Positions 25,011-33,900 of a stretch of DNA of 64,000 nucleotides are shown piece by piece. How positions within the stretch are numbered: position 1 is the stretch's first letter; every line of letters starts with the position of its first letter. Position numbers and translations under genes: made by a program. Source of the DNA: Larkinella rosea (GTDB taxonomy: Bacteria; Bacteroidota; Bacteroidia; Cytophagales; Spirosomataceae); NCBI RefSeq assembly GCF_003858635.1, contig NZ_RQJO01000008.1:1364001-1428000 (forward strand), written 5' to 3'. The notes beneath the pieces are model-generated. The model had not been told where the DNA came from, did no database searches, and saw nothing but the letters and a program-made list of their open reading frames with translations.

Positions 25011-26372
25011 ATGAAATCAATCCATAGTTCGTACGATGCCCTGATCATTGGCTTCGGCAAAGGAGGCAAAACACTGGCGGCTTACCTGGCCAATCAAGGC
25101 TGGACCGTTGCTTTGGTGGAGCAGTCTCCGCTGATGTATGGAGGTACCTGTATCAACATTGCCTGCATCCCGACCAAATTCCTGATTCATAATGCCGAAA
25201 TGGGCGTTCCCTATCCGGAGTCGATTGGCGAAAAGGATCAACTGATTGCGGCCCTCCGGCAACGGAATTTTAATCTGGTTGATCAGTCGCCCAACGCGAC
25301 GGTTATTACGGGGAAAGCCGCTTTCGTATCTCCGCACCAGGTTTCCGTTCGGCTGGCGGATACGGCAGAAGAGATCCGGATCGAAGCTGAGCGGATTTTT
25401 ATCAATACCGGTGCCAGCCCCCTTATTCCGGCGATTCCGGGTATCGGGCAAAGTCAACGGGTTTTTACCAGCACAACCCTCATTCAGGAAACTCAACTTC
25501 CTAACGAACTGGTCATTATCGGCGGAGGATACATCGCGCTGGAATTTGCCGGAATGTACGCCCAATATGGTGCCACGGTTACCATTCTGGATCGATCCAC
25601 CCGGTTTTTGCCCCATGAAGATCGGGACATGGCTGATGCGGTCCGGTCCGTTCTACTGGCTCAGGGCATTCGGATTGAGCAAGGAGCAAGCGTGGACGAA
25701 ATTATTCCGGGCCACACCGGTCAGGACACGGTTGTTTATCACACGCCCGAAAAAGAACAACAGCAAATTCAGGCTTCTGCCATTCTGGTAGCAACCGGTC
25801 GGCAACCCTATACCGAAGGATTGAACCTTTCGGCGGCTGGCGTGGAGCAGGATGCAAAGGGCTATATCAAGGTCAACGAGCTCCTTCAGACCAATGTGCC
25901 GCACATCTGGGCGATGGGCGATGTAAATGGTGGCCCCCAGTTTACGTACATTTCACTGGATGATTTTCGGATCATCCGGAGTCAATTCTCCAACCTTGAC
26001 CGGCATACCCTGCTCGATCGTGGTCAGGTGGCGTTTAGCTTATTCATCAGCCCTCCTTTCTCCCATGTCGGACTGCGCGAACACGAAGCACAGACGAAAG
26101 GCTATCGCACCCAAGTAGCCACCTTACCGGCCGCTTCGATCACGCGCGCCCAGGTTTTAAAAGAAACCGCCGGGTTGTTAAAATGTGTGGTTGATGCGGA
26201 TACGAATCAAATTCTGGGGTGTACCCTTTTTTGTGCTAACTCCAGTGAATTGATCAATCTGGTTCAGCTGGCCATGCGCGCCCGGTTCGCGTATACGGTT
26301 TTGCGGGATACCATTTACACCCACCCTTCCATGAGTGAAGGACTGAACGATCTTTTCGGTAAATTGAAATAA
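25011..26372 (+). CDS. rclA: RclA-type flavoprotein disulfide reductase
   Basis: 453 residues from ATG 25011; the frame upstream adds a tail not found in the family. FAD-binding IIGFGKGGKTLA is at the N-terminus, the redox pair CINIAC in YGGTCINIACIPTK follows, then NAD(P)H-binding IIGGGYIALEFAGMY and the second FAD motif IWAMGDVNGGPQFTY. The C-terminal dimer domain ends in YTHPSMSEGLNDLF, almost as in E. coli RclA. RclA protects against hypochlorous acid and reduces copper(II) with NADH. A divergent AraC-family gene is the likely regulator. No rclB or rclC homolog is adjacent. Confidence 0.9.
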   Translation: MKSIHSSYDALIIGFGKGGKTLAAYLANQGWTVALVEQSPLMYGGTCINIACIPTKFLIHNAEMGVPYPESIGEKDQLIAALRQRNFNLVDQSPNATVITGKAAFVSPHQVSVRLADTAEEIRIEAERIFINTGASPLIPAIPGIGQSQRVFTSTTLIQETQLPNELVIIGGGYIALEFAGMYAQYGATVTILDRSTRFLPHEDRDMADAVRSVLLAQGIRIEQGASVDEIIPGHTGQDTVVYHTPEKEQQQIQASAILVATGRQPYTEGLNLSAAGVEQDAKGYIKVNELLQTNVPHIWAMGDVNGGPQFTYISLDDFRIIRSQFSNLDRHTLLDRGQVAFSLFISPPFSHVGLREHEAQTKGYRTQVATLPAASITRAQVLKETAGLLKCVVDADTNQILGCTLFCANSSELINLVQLAMRARFAYTVLRDTIYTHPSMSEGLNDLFGKLK

Positions 26373-26421
26373 ACCCCGCTGGAATGCTATTTCCCGGCTG
26401 ATTTTGGGGCTATTGGGGGCC

Positions 26422-26462
26422 TTTGGAACAGATGTTATCGTATTTGGAACAAGCGTTATCGT
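26422..26462. promoter_or_regulatory. Pair of 20-bp direct repeats, 21-bp period
   Basis: TTTGGAACAgatGTTATCGT (26422-26441) is repeated with three changes at 26443-26462. A 21-bp period equals two helical turns, as expected for tandem binding of a regulator on one face. It lies 180 nt before the diheme cytochrome gene. Confidence 0.55.
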
Positions 26463-26641
26463 CGGGCGGTTTTTCTTCTCCTAGGTTTGCAGGCAAGTGT
26501 TTTCGCTAAACCTGCCCTTTCTATGATCCGTTATTTTTCCTGCCGGTTTCCGATTGCCCCGGCGTCTGTGCCGAACCGGCAATCCCGCCCGGTACCCGCC
26601 CGTACACCTAACGATTACCTACTCTTTTATTCAATTTTAGC

Positions 26642-27646
26642 ATGAAAAAAGTATTGCGCATCCTGGCCATCGTTCTCGGAGTTGTTGTGTTGCTGGTCGT
26701 TGGTGGCATTGGCTACGTCAAACTCGCGCTGCCCCAGGTGGGCCCGGCCCCCGAATTAACCGTGCAGGCCGACTCCGCCCAAATTGCCCGGGGCGGATAC
26801 CTGGCCAACCACGTTGCCGTTTGTATCGACTGCCATTCGCAACGGGATTGGAGCCGCATTGCCGGGCCAATTGTGCCGGGGACGGAAGGAAAAGGGGGCG
26901 AACCCTTTACCCACGACATCGGCTTTCCGGGAAACTATTACGCTAAAAACCTGACGCCAACCCACCTGAGCGACTGGAGCGACGGCGAAATTTACCGCGC
27001 CGTCACAACCGGGGTGAGCAAAGACGGCCACGCGTTGTTCCCGGTGATGCCGTATCTGAATTACGGACAAGTGGATCCGGAAGATATTAAAGCGGTTATT
27101 GCCTACGTCCGGACGCTGAAACCGATCGAAAACCCGTCCATTCCAAGCTCGGAGTCCGACTTTCCGATGAATCTGATCATCAACACGATACCCGCCAAAA
27201 CCGCCGGAAGCAAACGCCCCGAACCGGCGGATTCGGTGGCTTACGGAAAGTACGTGCTGACGTTTGCCGGTTGCGGAGAATGCCATACGCCGGTCGATGA
27301 CAAAGGCCAACCCCTGCCGGGCATGTCAATGGCTGGTGGACGGCCGTTTGCCATGCCGCCGGGCGTGGTTCGCTCGGCCAACCTGACCCCCGATTCGGAA
27401 ACCGGGATTGGCAAATGGACCAAGGAGGCTTTTATCGCGCGTTTCAAAGCGGCCGAAAAAGATGACTTTAAACATCCGATTTCCCTTCAACACGACGAAT
27501 TTAACACCGTCATGCCCTGGCGGATGTATGCCGGCATGAGTGAGCAGGATTTGGGAGCGATTTTTTCGTACTTAAAAACCGTAGCTCCTGTAAAAAATAC
27601 GGTGACTTTATTCACGCCAAAAGGAAAAGAAGTAGCCGCCCGTTAA
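26642..27646 (+). CDS. Membrane-anchored diheme c-type cytochrome
   Basis: 334 residues. An N-terminal hydrophobic segment (about 6-27) anchors or exports the protein. Two cytochrome c domains follow, with CIDCH near residue 62 and CGECH near residue 212. Each has the distal Met region downstream (ALFPVMPYLNYG and FNTVMPWRMYAG). ANLTPDSETGIGKWT is typical of the cytochrome subunits of membrane-bound alcohol or gluconate dehydrogenases and of related soluble pairs. No dehydrogenase subunit is adjacent. The partial gene at 1-328 is a likely paralog. Acts in the periplasm in electron transfer. Confidence 0.88.
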   Translation: MKKVLRILAIVLGVVVLLVVGGIGYVKLALPQVGPAPELTVQADSAQIARGGYLANHVAVCIDCHSQRDWSRIAGPIVPGTEGKGGEPFTHDIGFPGNYYAKNLTPTHLSDWSDGEIYRAVTTGVSKDGHALFPVMPYLNYGQVDPEDIKAVIAYVRTLKPIENPSIPSSESDFPMNLIINTIPAKTAGSKRPEPADSVAYGKYVLTFAGCGECHTPVDDKGQPLPGMSMAGGRPFAMPPGVVRSANLTPDSETGIGKWTKEAFIARFKAAEKDDFKHPISLQHDEFNTVMPWRMYAGMSEQDLGAIFSYLKTVAPVKNTVTLFTPKGKEVAAR

Positions 27647-27652
27647 ACCCAA

Positions 27653-27674
27653 AGACCCACTCCTCGGTGGGTCT
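27653..27674 (+). terminator. Terminator after the cytochrome gene
   Basis: AGACCCAC pairs with GTGGGTCT around six nt; a T-rich stretch follows a few bases later. Confidence 0.7.
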
Positions 27675-27889
27675 CCTGGTTTTCATTTTCCAGACGGAGA
27701 ACCGGAGAATTCCGGTCATATTGCCAGGGGTTTATCGAAGTTCTGATTTTCGCAGGAGTGAAGTACGTTCACATATTGTAACCACTTGAAAATTCCCGGT
27801 AGCTAAGAGTTCTGGCTCAATTCGGGTTTCAAAAACAATATTCGGACAACAGGTACGTAGTGGGGGTAATCACAAGACTCACCTGCACA

Positions 27890-28231
27890 ATGAGCGTTAC
27901 TCCCAAACCCAACCGGTATTACGTCGTTCAGAAAGAACCGGTTTTGCTAACGGCAGCCCTCCTGAAAGGGCTTCAATCGCCGGATATTCCCCAGCCAATC
28001 AAACTGACCAAACCGTGGTTGCTGGCCTTCGGATTTCAACCCGATAAATCCACGAACTTCTGGAGTCTGGAAAATGCCCGGCTGGTGGCCGGCATGAATT
28101 GCTGGCTGTGTACCAAAAGCCGTCGGTATATTCAGTACGTTCACGAGCTTCAGGACCTGTTTGAAGAGCAATTTCGCGAAACGACACTGGTGCTGAAGTC
28201 CCTTAATTTTTACGTCTCCGGCGCGGTATAG
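27890..28231 (+). CDS. Hypothetical protein
   Basis: 113 residues from ATG 27890; an in-frame GTG at 27860 is possible. No signal peptide or membrane segment. The sequence has a mixed alpha/beta look, with PIKLTKPWLLAFGFQPDKS, a Trp/Cys patch (MNCWLCTK) and a helical end (YVHELQDLFEEQF). Bacteroidota genomes have many small proteins of this look, with a strand-rich start and YVHQLQNLYFALTG-like ends, so it may belong to a widespread uncharacterised family. It has its own gap on both sides. Function unknown. Confidence 0.65.
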   Translation: MSVTPKPNRYYVVQKEPVLLTAALLKGLQSPDIPQPIKLTKPWLLAFGFQPDKSTNFWSLENARLVAGMNCWLCTKSRRYIQYVHELQDLFEEQFRETTLVLKSLNFYVSGAV

Positions 28232-28330
28232 CAAACGGCTTACCCGACATACAAAACCCCGACAAAGGTGCCTGGGCCTGTAAGCCTGTTATCCTGGTAT
28301 ATGAAGTATTGAGGAAGGAAATAGCGGGTT

Positions 28331-28675
28331 TTAGTCTTCGTCGCCCGTGTTTTCGGTCGCTGCGTCGCTGACAACCTGGTACAGGCTGACCAGATCATCG
28401 GTCGAAAGTTCGTCCAATTCGACATCCAGATCATCACCAAAACGAATGGTCAGCGGATCGCTTTCGTCATCATTCAGCGTCAGGGACGTAAGTTCCAGAT
28501 CGGATTCGTTCAGCGTCAGCGGCAAAAACCGCAGGTCGAATTCGGAAGCATCGGCGTCCTCGCCCAATTCTGTCACCACTTTTACGATGGCGTTCTTGAT
28601 GGTCGTGCGAAAATCATCCAGCCGGTAAACCAGATCGTCGGCGGTTGGCAAGGCGGAAAAATCAGGAGTAGCCAT
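28331..28675 (-). CDS. Acidic hypothetical protein
   Basis: 114 residues, strongly acidic, with no signal peptide. The middle (DLRFLPLTLNESDLELTSLTLNDDE) repeats a short strand-like pattern L-x-L-x-(D/E), and the ends are helical. I recognise no domain. It is convergent with the hypothetical gene ending at 28231 and is preceded on its own strand by the palindromic region at 28791. Function unknown. Confidence 0.65.
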   Translation of the reverse strand: MATPDFSALPTADDLVYRLDDFRTTIKNAIVKVVTELGEDADASEFDLRFLPLTLNESDLELTSLTLNDDESDPLTIRFGDDLDVELDELSTDDLVSLYQVVSDAATENTGDED

Positions 28676-28790
28676 AGTAATGAAGGAGTTAAGAGATGTT
28701 TTTCGGTTCAGCTATCACGGGGCGAAATTGCGGTAAATCCCCGGATTCCGGTCACTGGTTGAGGTTATGGTTTCGTGAAGTTTTGAAAGA

Positions 28791-28869
28791 GAGTAAAGAA
28801 GTAAGACCAGAGAATAAAGACAAATACGGTCGGTCCGGTCTCTATTCTCTGGTCTTATTTCTTTTATCC
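28791..28869. repeat. Intergenic long-arm inverted repeat (AAGACCAGAGAATA type)
   Basis: A perfect 15-bp core (28802-28816 with 28843-28857) extended with mismatches to about 30 bp per arm. It sits in the 289-nt gap before the FecI sigma gene. Confidence 0.8.
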
Positions 28870-28901
28870 CACCTAAGTATCTTTTCATTTTTTAAAAAAA
28901 T

Positions 28902-28925
28902 AATCTTAAAACGAAGGTTAAGATT
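28902..28925. promoter_or_regulatory. Operator-like dyad upstream of the FecI sigma gene
   Basis: AATCTTAA-N8-TTAAGATT is perfect, with 16 bp between arm centres, 40 nt before the start at 28965. It is a candidate regulator site controlling the whole sugar-acid locus. Confidence 0.55.
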
Positions 28926-28964
28926 GGATTAAAAACCGCTCTTGTTACTATAGCATCTGTAACT

Positions 28965-29591
28965 ATGAGTAAACGGCTACCTTCGGAAGAAGCACAACAA
29001 TTGTGGCAGGAATACCGGGCGGGCGACATGTATGCCCTCGCTAAAATCATGCAGAGTTATTACGCCGATCTCTTTCACTGGGGAATGCGCCTGCAGGCCG
29101 ACCGGGAATTTGTGAAAGACTGCATTCAGGAGCTTTTTTTAAACCTCTGGAAACACCAGAAAACCGTTCGATCAGTCGAAAACGTGCGGGCGTATTTGCT
29201 CGTCGTACTCAAATCCCGTATCCTGCGCGAGCTTTCCAGAAAACACACCACCCACCAGTCGACACTCTCGGAAGAATATGCTTTTTCGGTCGAATTTGCC
29301 GCCGATGTCCAGTTGATCGAGGAGGAGAACGAAGTATACCAAATCCGCAAACTGGAACACGGAATCAGTCATTTACCCGAACGTCAGAAAGAGCTGATTT
29401 ACCTGCGGTTTTACCAGAACCTGAGTTTCGAGCAAATCGCGGATGTCATGCACCTGGGTCGCCAGTCCGTTTACAACCTGCTCCAGAAATCCCTGATCAG
29501 CCTGCGGAAAAACTGGCCGGTGAGCTGCCTGGCACTTCTTATTCAGTTTACGGTTTACGGTTTTCAGTTTACGGTAGCTGGCGTGTGCTAG
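28965..29591 (+). CDS. FecI-type ECF sigma factor
   Basis: 208 residues. Region 2 (about 20-95) includes FVKDCIQELFLNLWKH and VRAYLLVVLKSRILREL. Region 4 (about 135-185) has LPERQKELIYLRFYQNLSFEQIADVM and GRQSVYNLL, the helix-turn-helix for the -35 region. The adjacent FecR-type gene and the STN-bearing SusC make this a cell-surface signalling trio, as in FecIRA: substrate binding at the outer-membrane transporter is passed to FecR, which frees the sigma. The last about 20 codons run through a repeat arm (29551-29574) that encodes VYGFQFTVA, so the natural C-terminus was replaced. Confidence 0.9.
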   Translation: MSKRLPSEEAQQLWQEYRAGDMYALAKIMQSYYADLFHWGMRLQADREFVKDCIQELFLNLWKHQKTVRSVENVRAYLLVVLKSRILRELSRKHTTHQSTLSEEYAFSVEFAADVQLIEEENEVYQIRKLEHGISHLPERQKELIYLRFYQNLSFEQIADVMHLGRQSVYNLLQKSLISLRKNWPVSCLALLIQFTVYGFQFTVAGVC

Positions 29592-29648
29592 CTGTCGCAC
29601 GAATAGCACGCGCGGGGAACCGCGCCGTAAACTGAAAACCGTAAACCG
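29551..29648. repeat. Long-arm inverted repeat overlapping the sigma gene 3' end
   Basis: Arms 29551-29574 and 29625-29648 are a perfect 24-bp match, built of GGTTTACGG and TTTTCAGTTTACGG words. A second, imperfect hairpin (GCGTGTGCTA/TAGCACGCGC) is nested in the loop. The element fills the gap to the FecR gene and its left arm is coding. Confidence 0.9.
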
Positions 29649-29663
29649 AATACCGGAAAAACT

Positions 29664-30767
29664 ATGAAAAACTACCATACCTATAAAGTGGAGGACTTTA
29701 TTCAGGACGAGGATTTTCAGGACTGGGTGCAGGGTCGTGGGAATCGGGAATCGTTCTGGCGATCGTTTCTTCAGAAGTATCCCGATAAACGGGAGGCTTT
29801 TCAACAGGCCGAGCAATTTATTCGGGCGGCCAACGTGGCTCCCGAACGACTCAGCGAAGCGGAAATCCGGAAAGAAACGGAAGTATTCATTGAAAATGCC
29901 AGTGCGTATATACCAAACCGTCAGCCTGGAGTAGCGGTTTTTCAGGATGAACAGTCGCCTGTTTATACCTTCCGTTGGGTCCTGGCCGTTGCCGCCGTTT
30001 TCGTGGTTGTAATGGGTTTTGGCTGGTATTTTACTACGAATAAACTGGAACCAACGGCAACTAAGCTGTCCGATAATCCGGTTAGTCAACTGGTCGAAAC
30101 CACCAACGATACCCAGCATTTACTGCGGGTAGTACTCAACGACAGTTCGGAAGTGTTGCTGAGCCCCAAAAGCCGCCTGCGGTATCCGTCGCAGTTTTCC
30201 GGAAACGCCCGGATCGTGTATTTGCAGGGCGAAGGCAGCTTTTCGGTGAGGCACCAGCACCAGCCGTTTATGGTCTATACCGGCGAGATGATTACGCAGG
30301 TTCTCGGCACCCGGTTTGTCGTGAAAGCTTTCGACCGCGATCAGAAAATGACGGTACAGGTCATTTCCGGCAAAGTGTCGGTGTATAAGAAAAAACCGGC
30401 CCAGGTTCCGGATAACAAAGAAGTTAATGGGCTGATTCTGAATGCTAATCAGGCCGCCATTTTTGAAAAAAGCGACGGAAACCTGACCAAGACGCTGGTG
30501 GCAAAACCGCTGCCGATTGAGAAACGAGCCAAAGAAATTCCTTTTGTCTATGATGAAGTGCCCTTGCCCGTGATTCTGCGGGAGCTGGAAAAGAGCTACG
30601 GAATTCCGATCCAGTTCGACGAACAGACGTTTGCCACCAGTAAAATCACCGCCATTCTGTCGAGCGAGTCGCTCTACGAAAAGCTGGATTTGCTCTGCAA
30701 GGCATCGTCGGCGAGTTACGAAATCACAGATGGTCAAATTGTCATCAGCCGAAAGGGATACCGATAA
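29664..30767 (+). CDS. FecR-family anti-sigma factor with DUF4974
   Basis: 367 residues. The N-terminal cytoplasmic part (1-100) should hold the sigma. One membrane helix follows (about 103-123, RWVLAVAAVFVVVMGFGWYF). The periplasmic FecR domain (about 150-250) has LNDSSEVLLSPKSRLRYPSQF and YLQGEGSFSV, and the C-terminal DUF4974 (about 290-360) has DEVPLPVILRELEKSYGIPI. DUF4974 resembles an STN fold and touches the transporter's signalling domain. It starts 73 nt after the sigma gene, across the palindrome. Role: transduces the SusC substrate signal through the inner membrane. Confidence 0.9.
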   Translation: MKNYHTYKVEDFIQDEDFQDWVQGRGNRESFWRSFLQKYPDKREAFQQAEQFIRAANVAPERLSEAEIRKETEVFIENASAYIPNRQPGVAVFQDEQSPVYTFRWVLAVAAVFVVVMGFGWYFTTNKLEPTATKLSDNPVSQLVETTNDTQHLLRVVLNDSSEVLLSPKSRLRYPSQFSGNARIVYLQGEGSFSVRHQHQPFMVYTGEMITQVLGTRFVVKAFDRDQKMTVQVISGKVSVYKKKPAQVPDNKEVNGLILNANQAAIFEKSDGNLTKTLVAKPLPIEKRAKEIPFVYDEVPLPVILRELEKSYGIPIQFDEQTFATSKITAILSSESLYEKLDLLCKASSASYEITDGQIVISRKGYR

Positions 30768-30788
30768 ATCCTAAACCCTAAAAAAGAA

Positions 30789-30813
30789 TTGGCAGTGACG
30801 AAGCCACTGCCAA
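30789..30813 (+). terminator. Intercistronic hairpin before SusC
   Basis: TTGGCAGTG-N7-CACTGCCAA, a perfect 9-bp stem in the 133-nt gap between fecR and susC. No T run follows, so it more likely protects or processes the mRNA than ends it. Confidence 0.55.
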
Positions 30814-30900
30814 CTGGTCGATTCACTGAGTGTCGCTCGCCAAAGTAACCGCTCAGGGAAAAGCGTTCCGAAAACAGAACTAGTCAACCTTAACAAAACT

Positions 30901-33900
30901 ATGAAAAAACACCTTGCCGGACAACTCTGGTTGAAGCTTATGCGGTTTTCATTAACACAAAGTTTGGTTATGTTATCGCTGGTGGGCGTGTCGTTTGCCC
31001 ATCCGAGTAACGCTCAGGAATACCTGAGCCGACGCCTTACGTTACATGCTGATAACCAGGACATAAAAAGGGTATTGGCGGATATTGAAAAAGCGACAGA
31101 TGTGCAGTTCGTCTACAGTTCGCAGGTGATCGAGAAGCGGCAGAAAATGAGCATTCAGGCCACGAACTCGACGCTGGAAGAGGTGCTGGTGAAATACTTC
31201 AAACCGCTGCCGGTCAACTACGAACTGGTCGGCCGGAAGGTAGTTTTGTCGGCCAGTACGACCTCCGCCTACGAGACCGGTTTTGTCGATCTTATTGAAA
31301 AAGCCGCAACGCTGGCACCCAAACGGATGCTGTCCGGCAAAGTGACCGACGAGAAAAATCTGGGGCTTCCGGGTGTTACCATCCTCATCAAAGGTTCATC
31401 GCGGGGAACGACGACCAACGCCAGTGGCGCGTTTCAGTTGGATGTGCCGGATGCGGACGCGGCTTCGACGGTGCTGGTTTTCAGTTATGTCGGTTACGAA
31501 AGCAAGGAATTGACCGTCGGGAATCAGACCAATCTGCAAATCTCGCTGACGCCGGAAAGCAAAGCCCTGAACGAAGTGGTGGTAACCGCATTAGGGATTA
31601 AAAAACAGGCTAAAAGTCTGGGTTACGCGACGGCAACGGTCGGTTCGGAAGAAATGACCATCAACCGCACGGCCAATTTTATGAACGCTTTGCAGGGAAA
31701 AATGGCGGGCGTTAACATCACTCCCCTCGGAGCGGGACCTGCCGGAACCAGTAAAATCCGGATTCGCGGGCAGTCGTCGTTTGGCGGCAACAACTCCCCG
31801 CTGATCGTCGTTAACGGCGTACCGATCGACAACACGAACTACGGCGCGCGGGGAGACGTGTCGGACCGGGGCAGCAACCGGACCTCCGATAGCGGGGACG
31901 GTTTAAGCAGCATCAACCCGGATAACATCGAAACCATGACGGTTTTGAAAGGAGCGGCTGCCTCGGCACTTTATGGCTCGCGGGCGAAAGACGGCGTCAT
32001 CATGATCACGACCAAAACCCGCGGAACCGGCAGCGGCATCAACCTGGAATACAACACCAATTTTACGTCCGACACGCCATTGGATTACACGGATTATCAG
32101 TACGAATACGGTCAGGGAGAAAACGGCGTCCGTCCTACCACGCCGTTCCCGACCTCCGGCCAGTGGAGTTTTGGCGAAAAATTCCAGCCCGGCATGACGC
32201 AGGTCTTGTTTGATAACGTCACCGTTCCGTACGAACCGCAACGGCATCAGATCACGGATTTCTACCGGACCGGCGGCACCTGGACCAACACGCTGACGCT
32301 GTCGTCCGGTGGTGAAAATGGCGGTTTTAGCCTGTCCATTGCCAATCTGGACAACAAGAACATTTATCCCGGTTCGAGCTACAACCGGAAAAACATCAAC
32401 CTGGGCTTCACGCAGACGCTGGCGAAAAAGCTGACGGTGTCGGGTAATATCAACTATTCCAAAGAGTTTCGGAAGAATCCGCCCAACATTGCCGAGCAGG
32501 ATTTCAGCCCGGTAATTATTTTCAGCATGGCAAACTCCATGCCGCTGGATATTCTGGAAAAATACGCGACAGATGCGAACGGCAACGAAACCGTCTGGTC
32601 GCGGTTTACAAACCGGACCAACCCGTATTTTGCGCTGAAACGCTTTGAAAACATCAACACCGACCGGGTTTTCGGGAACCTGACGGCAAAATACAATTTC
32701 ACGAACTGGCTGTTTTTGCAGGCCCGGATCGGTCAGGACTTCTACGCCCGCGAACAGGAATACAACCTGCCGACCGGCACGCAGCGCCAGCCCGCAGCCC
32801 CCGCCGGTTTTGTCAACGGACAGTATGTGCAGGATGTCCGCACGGTTCGCGAGTTGAACGCCGATTTCCTGCTGAATGCCAACAAAACCTTCGGCGTGTT
32901 TGGCGTGAATGTGAATTTGGGGGGCAACCAGATGTACCGGAAAATCAGCCGTCACAACGTGCTGGTGCAGGATTTCTACACCCGTGGCTTGTATACAATT
33001 GGCAACGGACGGCAGCGTGACGCCATTTATGATTTGTCGGAACGGCAGGTAAATTCGCTGTATGCGTCGGCGGAAGTTTCATTCAAAGACTATTTATTCC
33101 TGAACGGAACGGCCCGAAACGACTGGTTTTCAACCCTGTCGCCCGCCAACCGCAGCATTCTGTATCCATCGCTCACCGCCAGTTTTGTCTTTTCGCAAGC
33201 CTTTGCCAACTCGCTGCCAACCTGGCTGACATTCGGCAAAATCCGGGCGGCCTACGCCGAAGTGGGCAGTGATACGGATGTGTCGCCCTACGCCAATAAT
33301 TTGTTCTACGGCATTAATTCCCAGCAGTTTCCGGGCCCCAGCGGAACCGCCCAGCCGTTGGCGAGCATCAGCGGAACAACGGTTCCAAATGCCAACCTGC
33401 GCCCGATGCGGGTTTCCGAAAAAGAGATTGGTCTGGAGTTGAAACTGTTCAATAACAACGTCGGGCTGGATTTGACGTATTACGACAAGCTGTCGTCCGA
33501 TCAGATTCTGCGCGCCCAGACGTCCGACGCGGGCGGTTATCAAACCCAGTTGATCAACGTGGGAAAAAGCAGTAACAAAGGGCTGGAAATGATGGTGACG
33601 CTAAATCCGGTTAAACGGACGAATTTTACCTGGAACGCCATTTTCAACGCATCCTACAACGTCACGAAAGTGCTGGATCTCGGTTCGAGCGTCAGCGACA
33701 ACATGATCACCGTCGGAACCGGCGATTTCAGTGGCGAACTCCGTCAGGTCGTTGGTTTGCCGATGGGTCAGTTGTTCGGTTTCGGGTACCTGCGGGATGC
33801 GCAGGGTCGGCAGGTGTTCGACGCCGGAAACGGCCGGCCGTTGCGCACGGCGACGCAAATCAGTTTCGGGAGCGCGATTCCCAAATGGGTGGGCGGTATT

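Noticed and set aside
31903-32955. Long open frame of 350 codons on the minus strand opposite susC
   Set aside because: It mirrors the codon pattern of the clear SusC gene on the other strand and has no recognisable domain.
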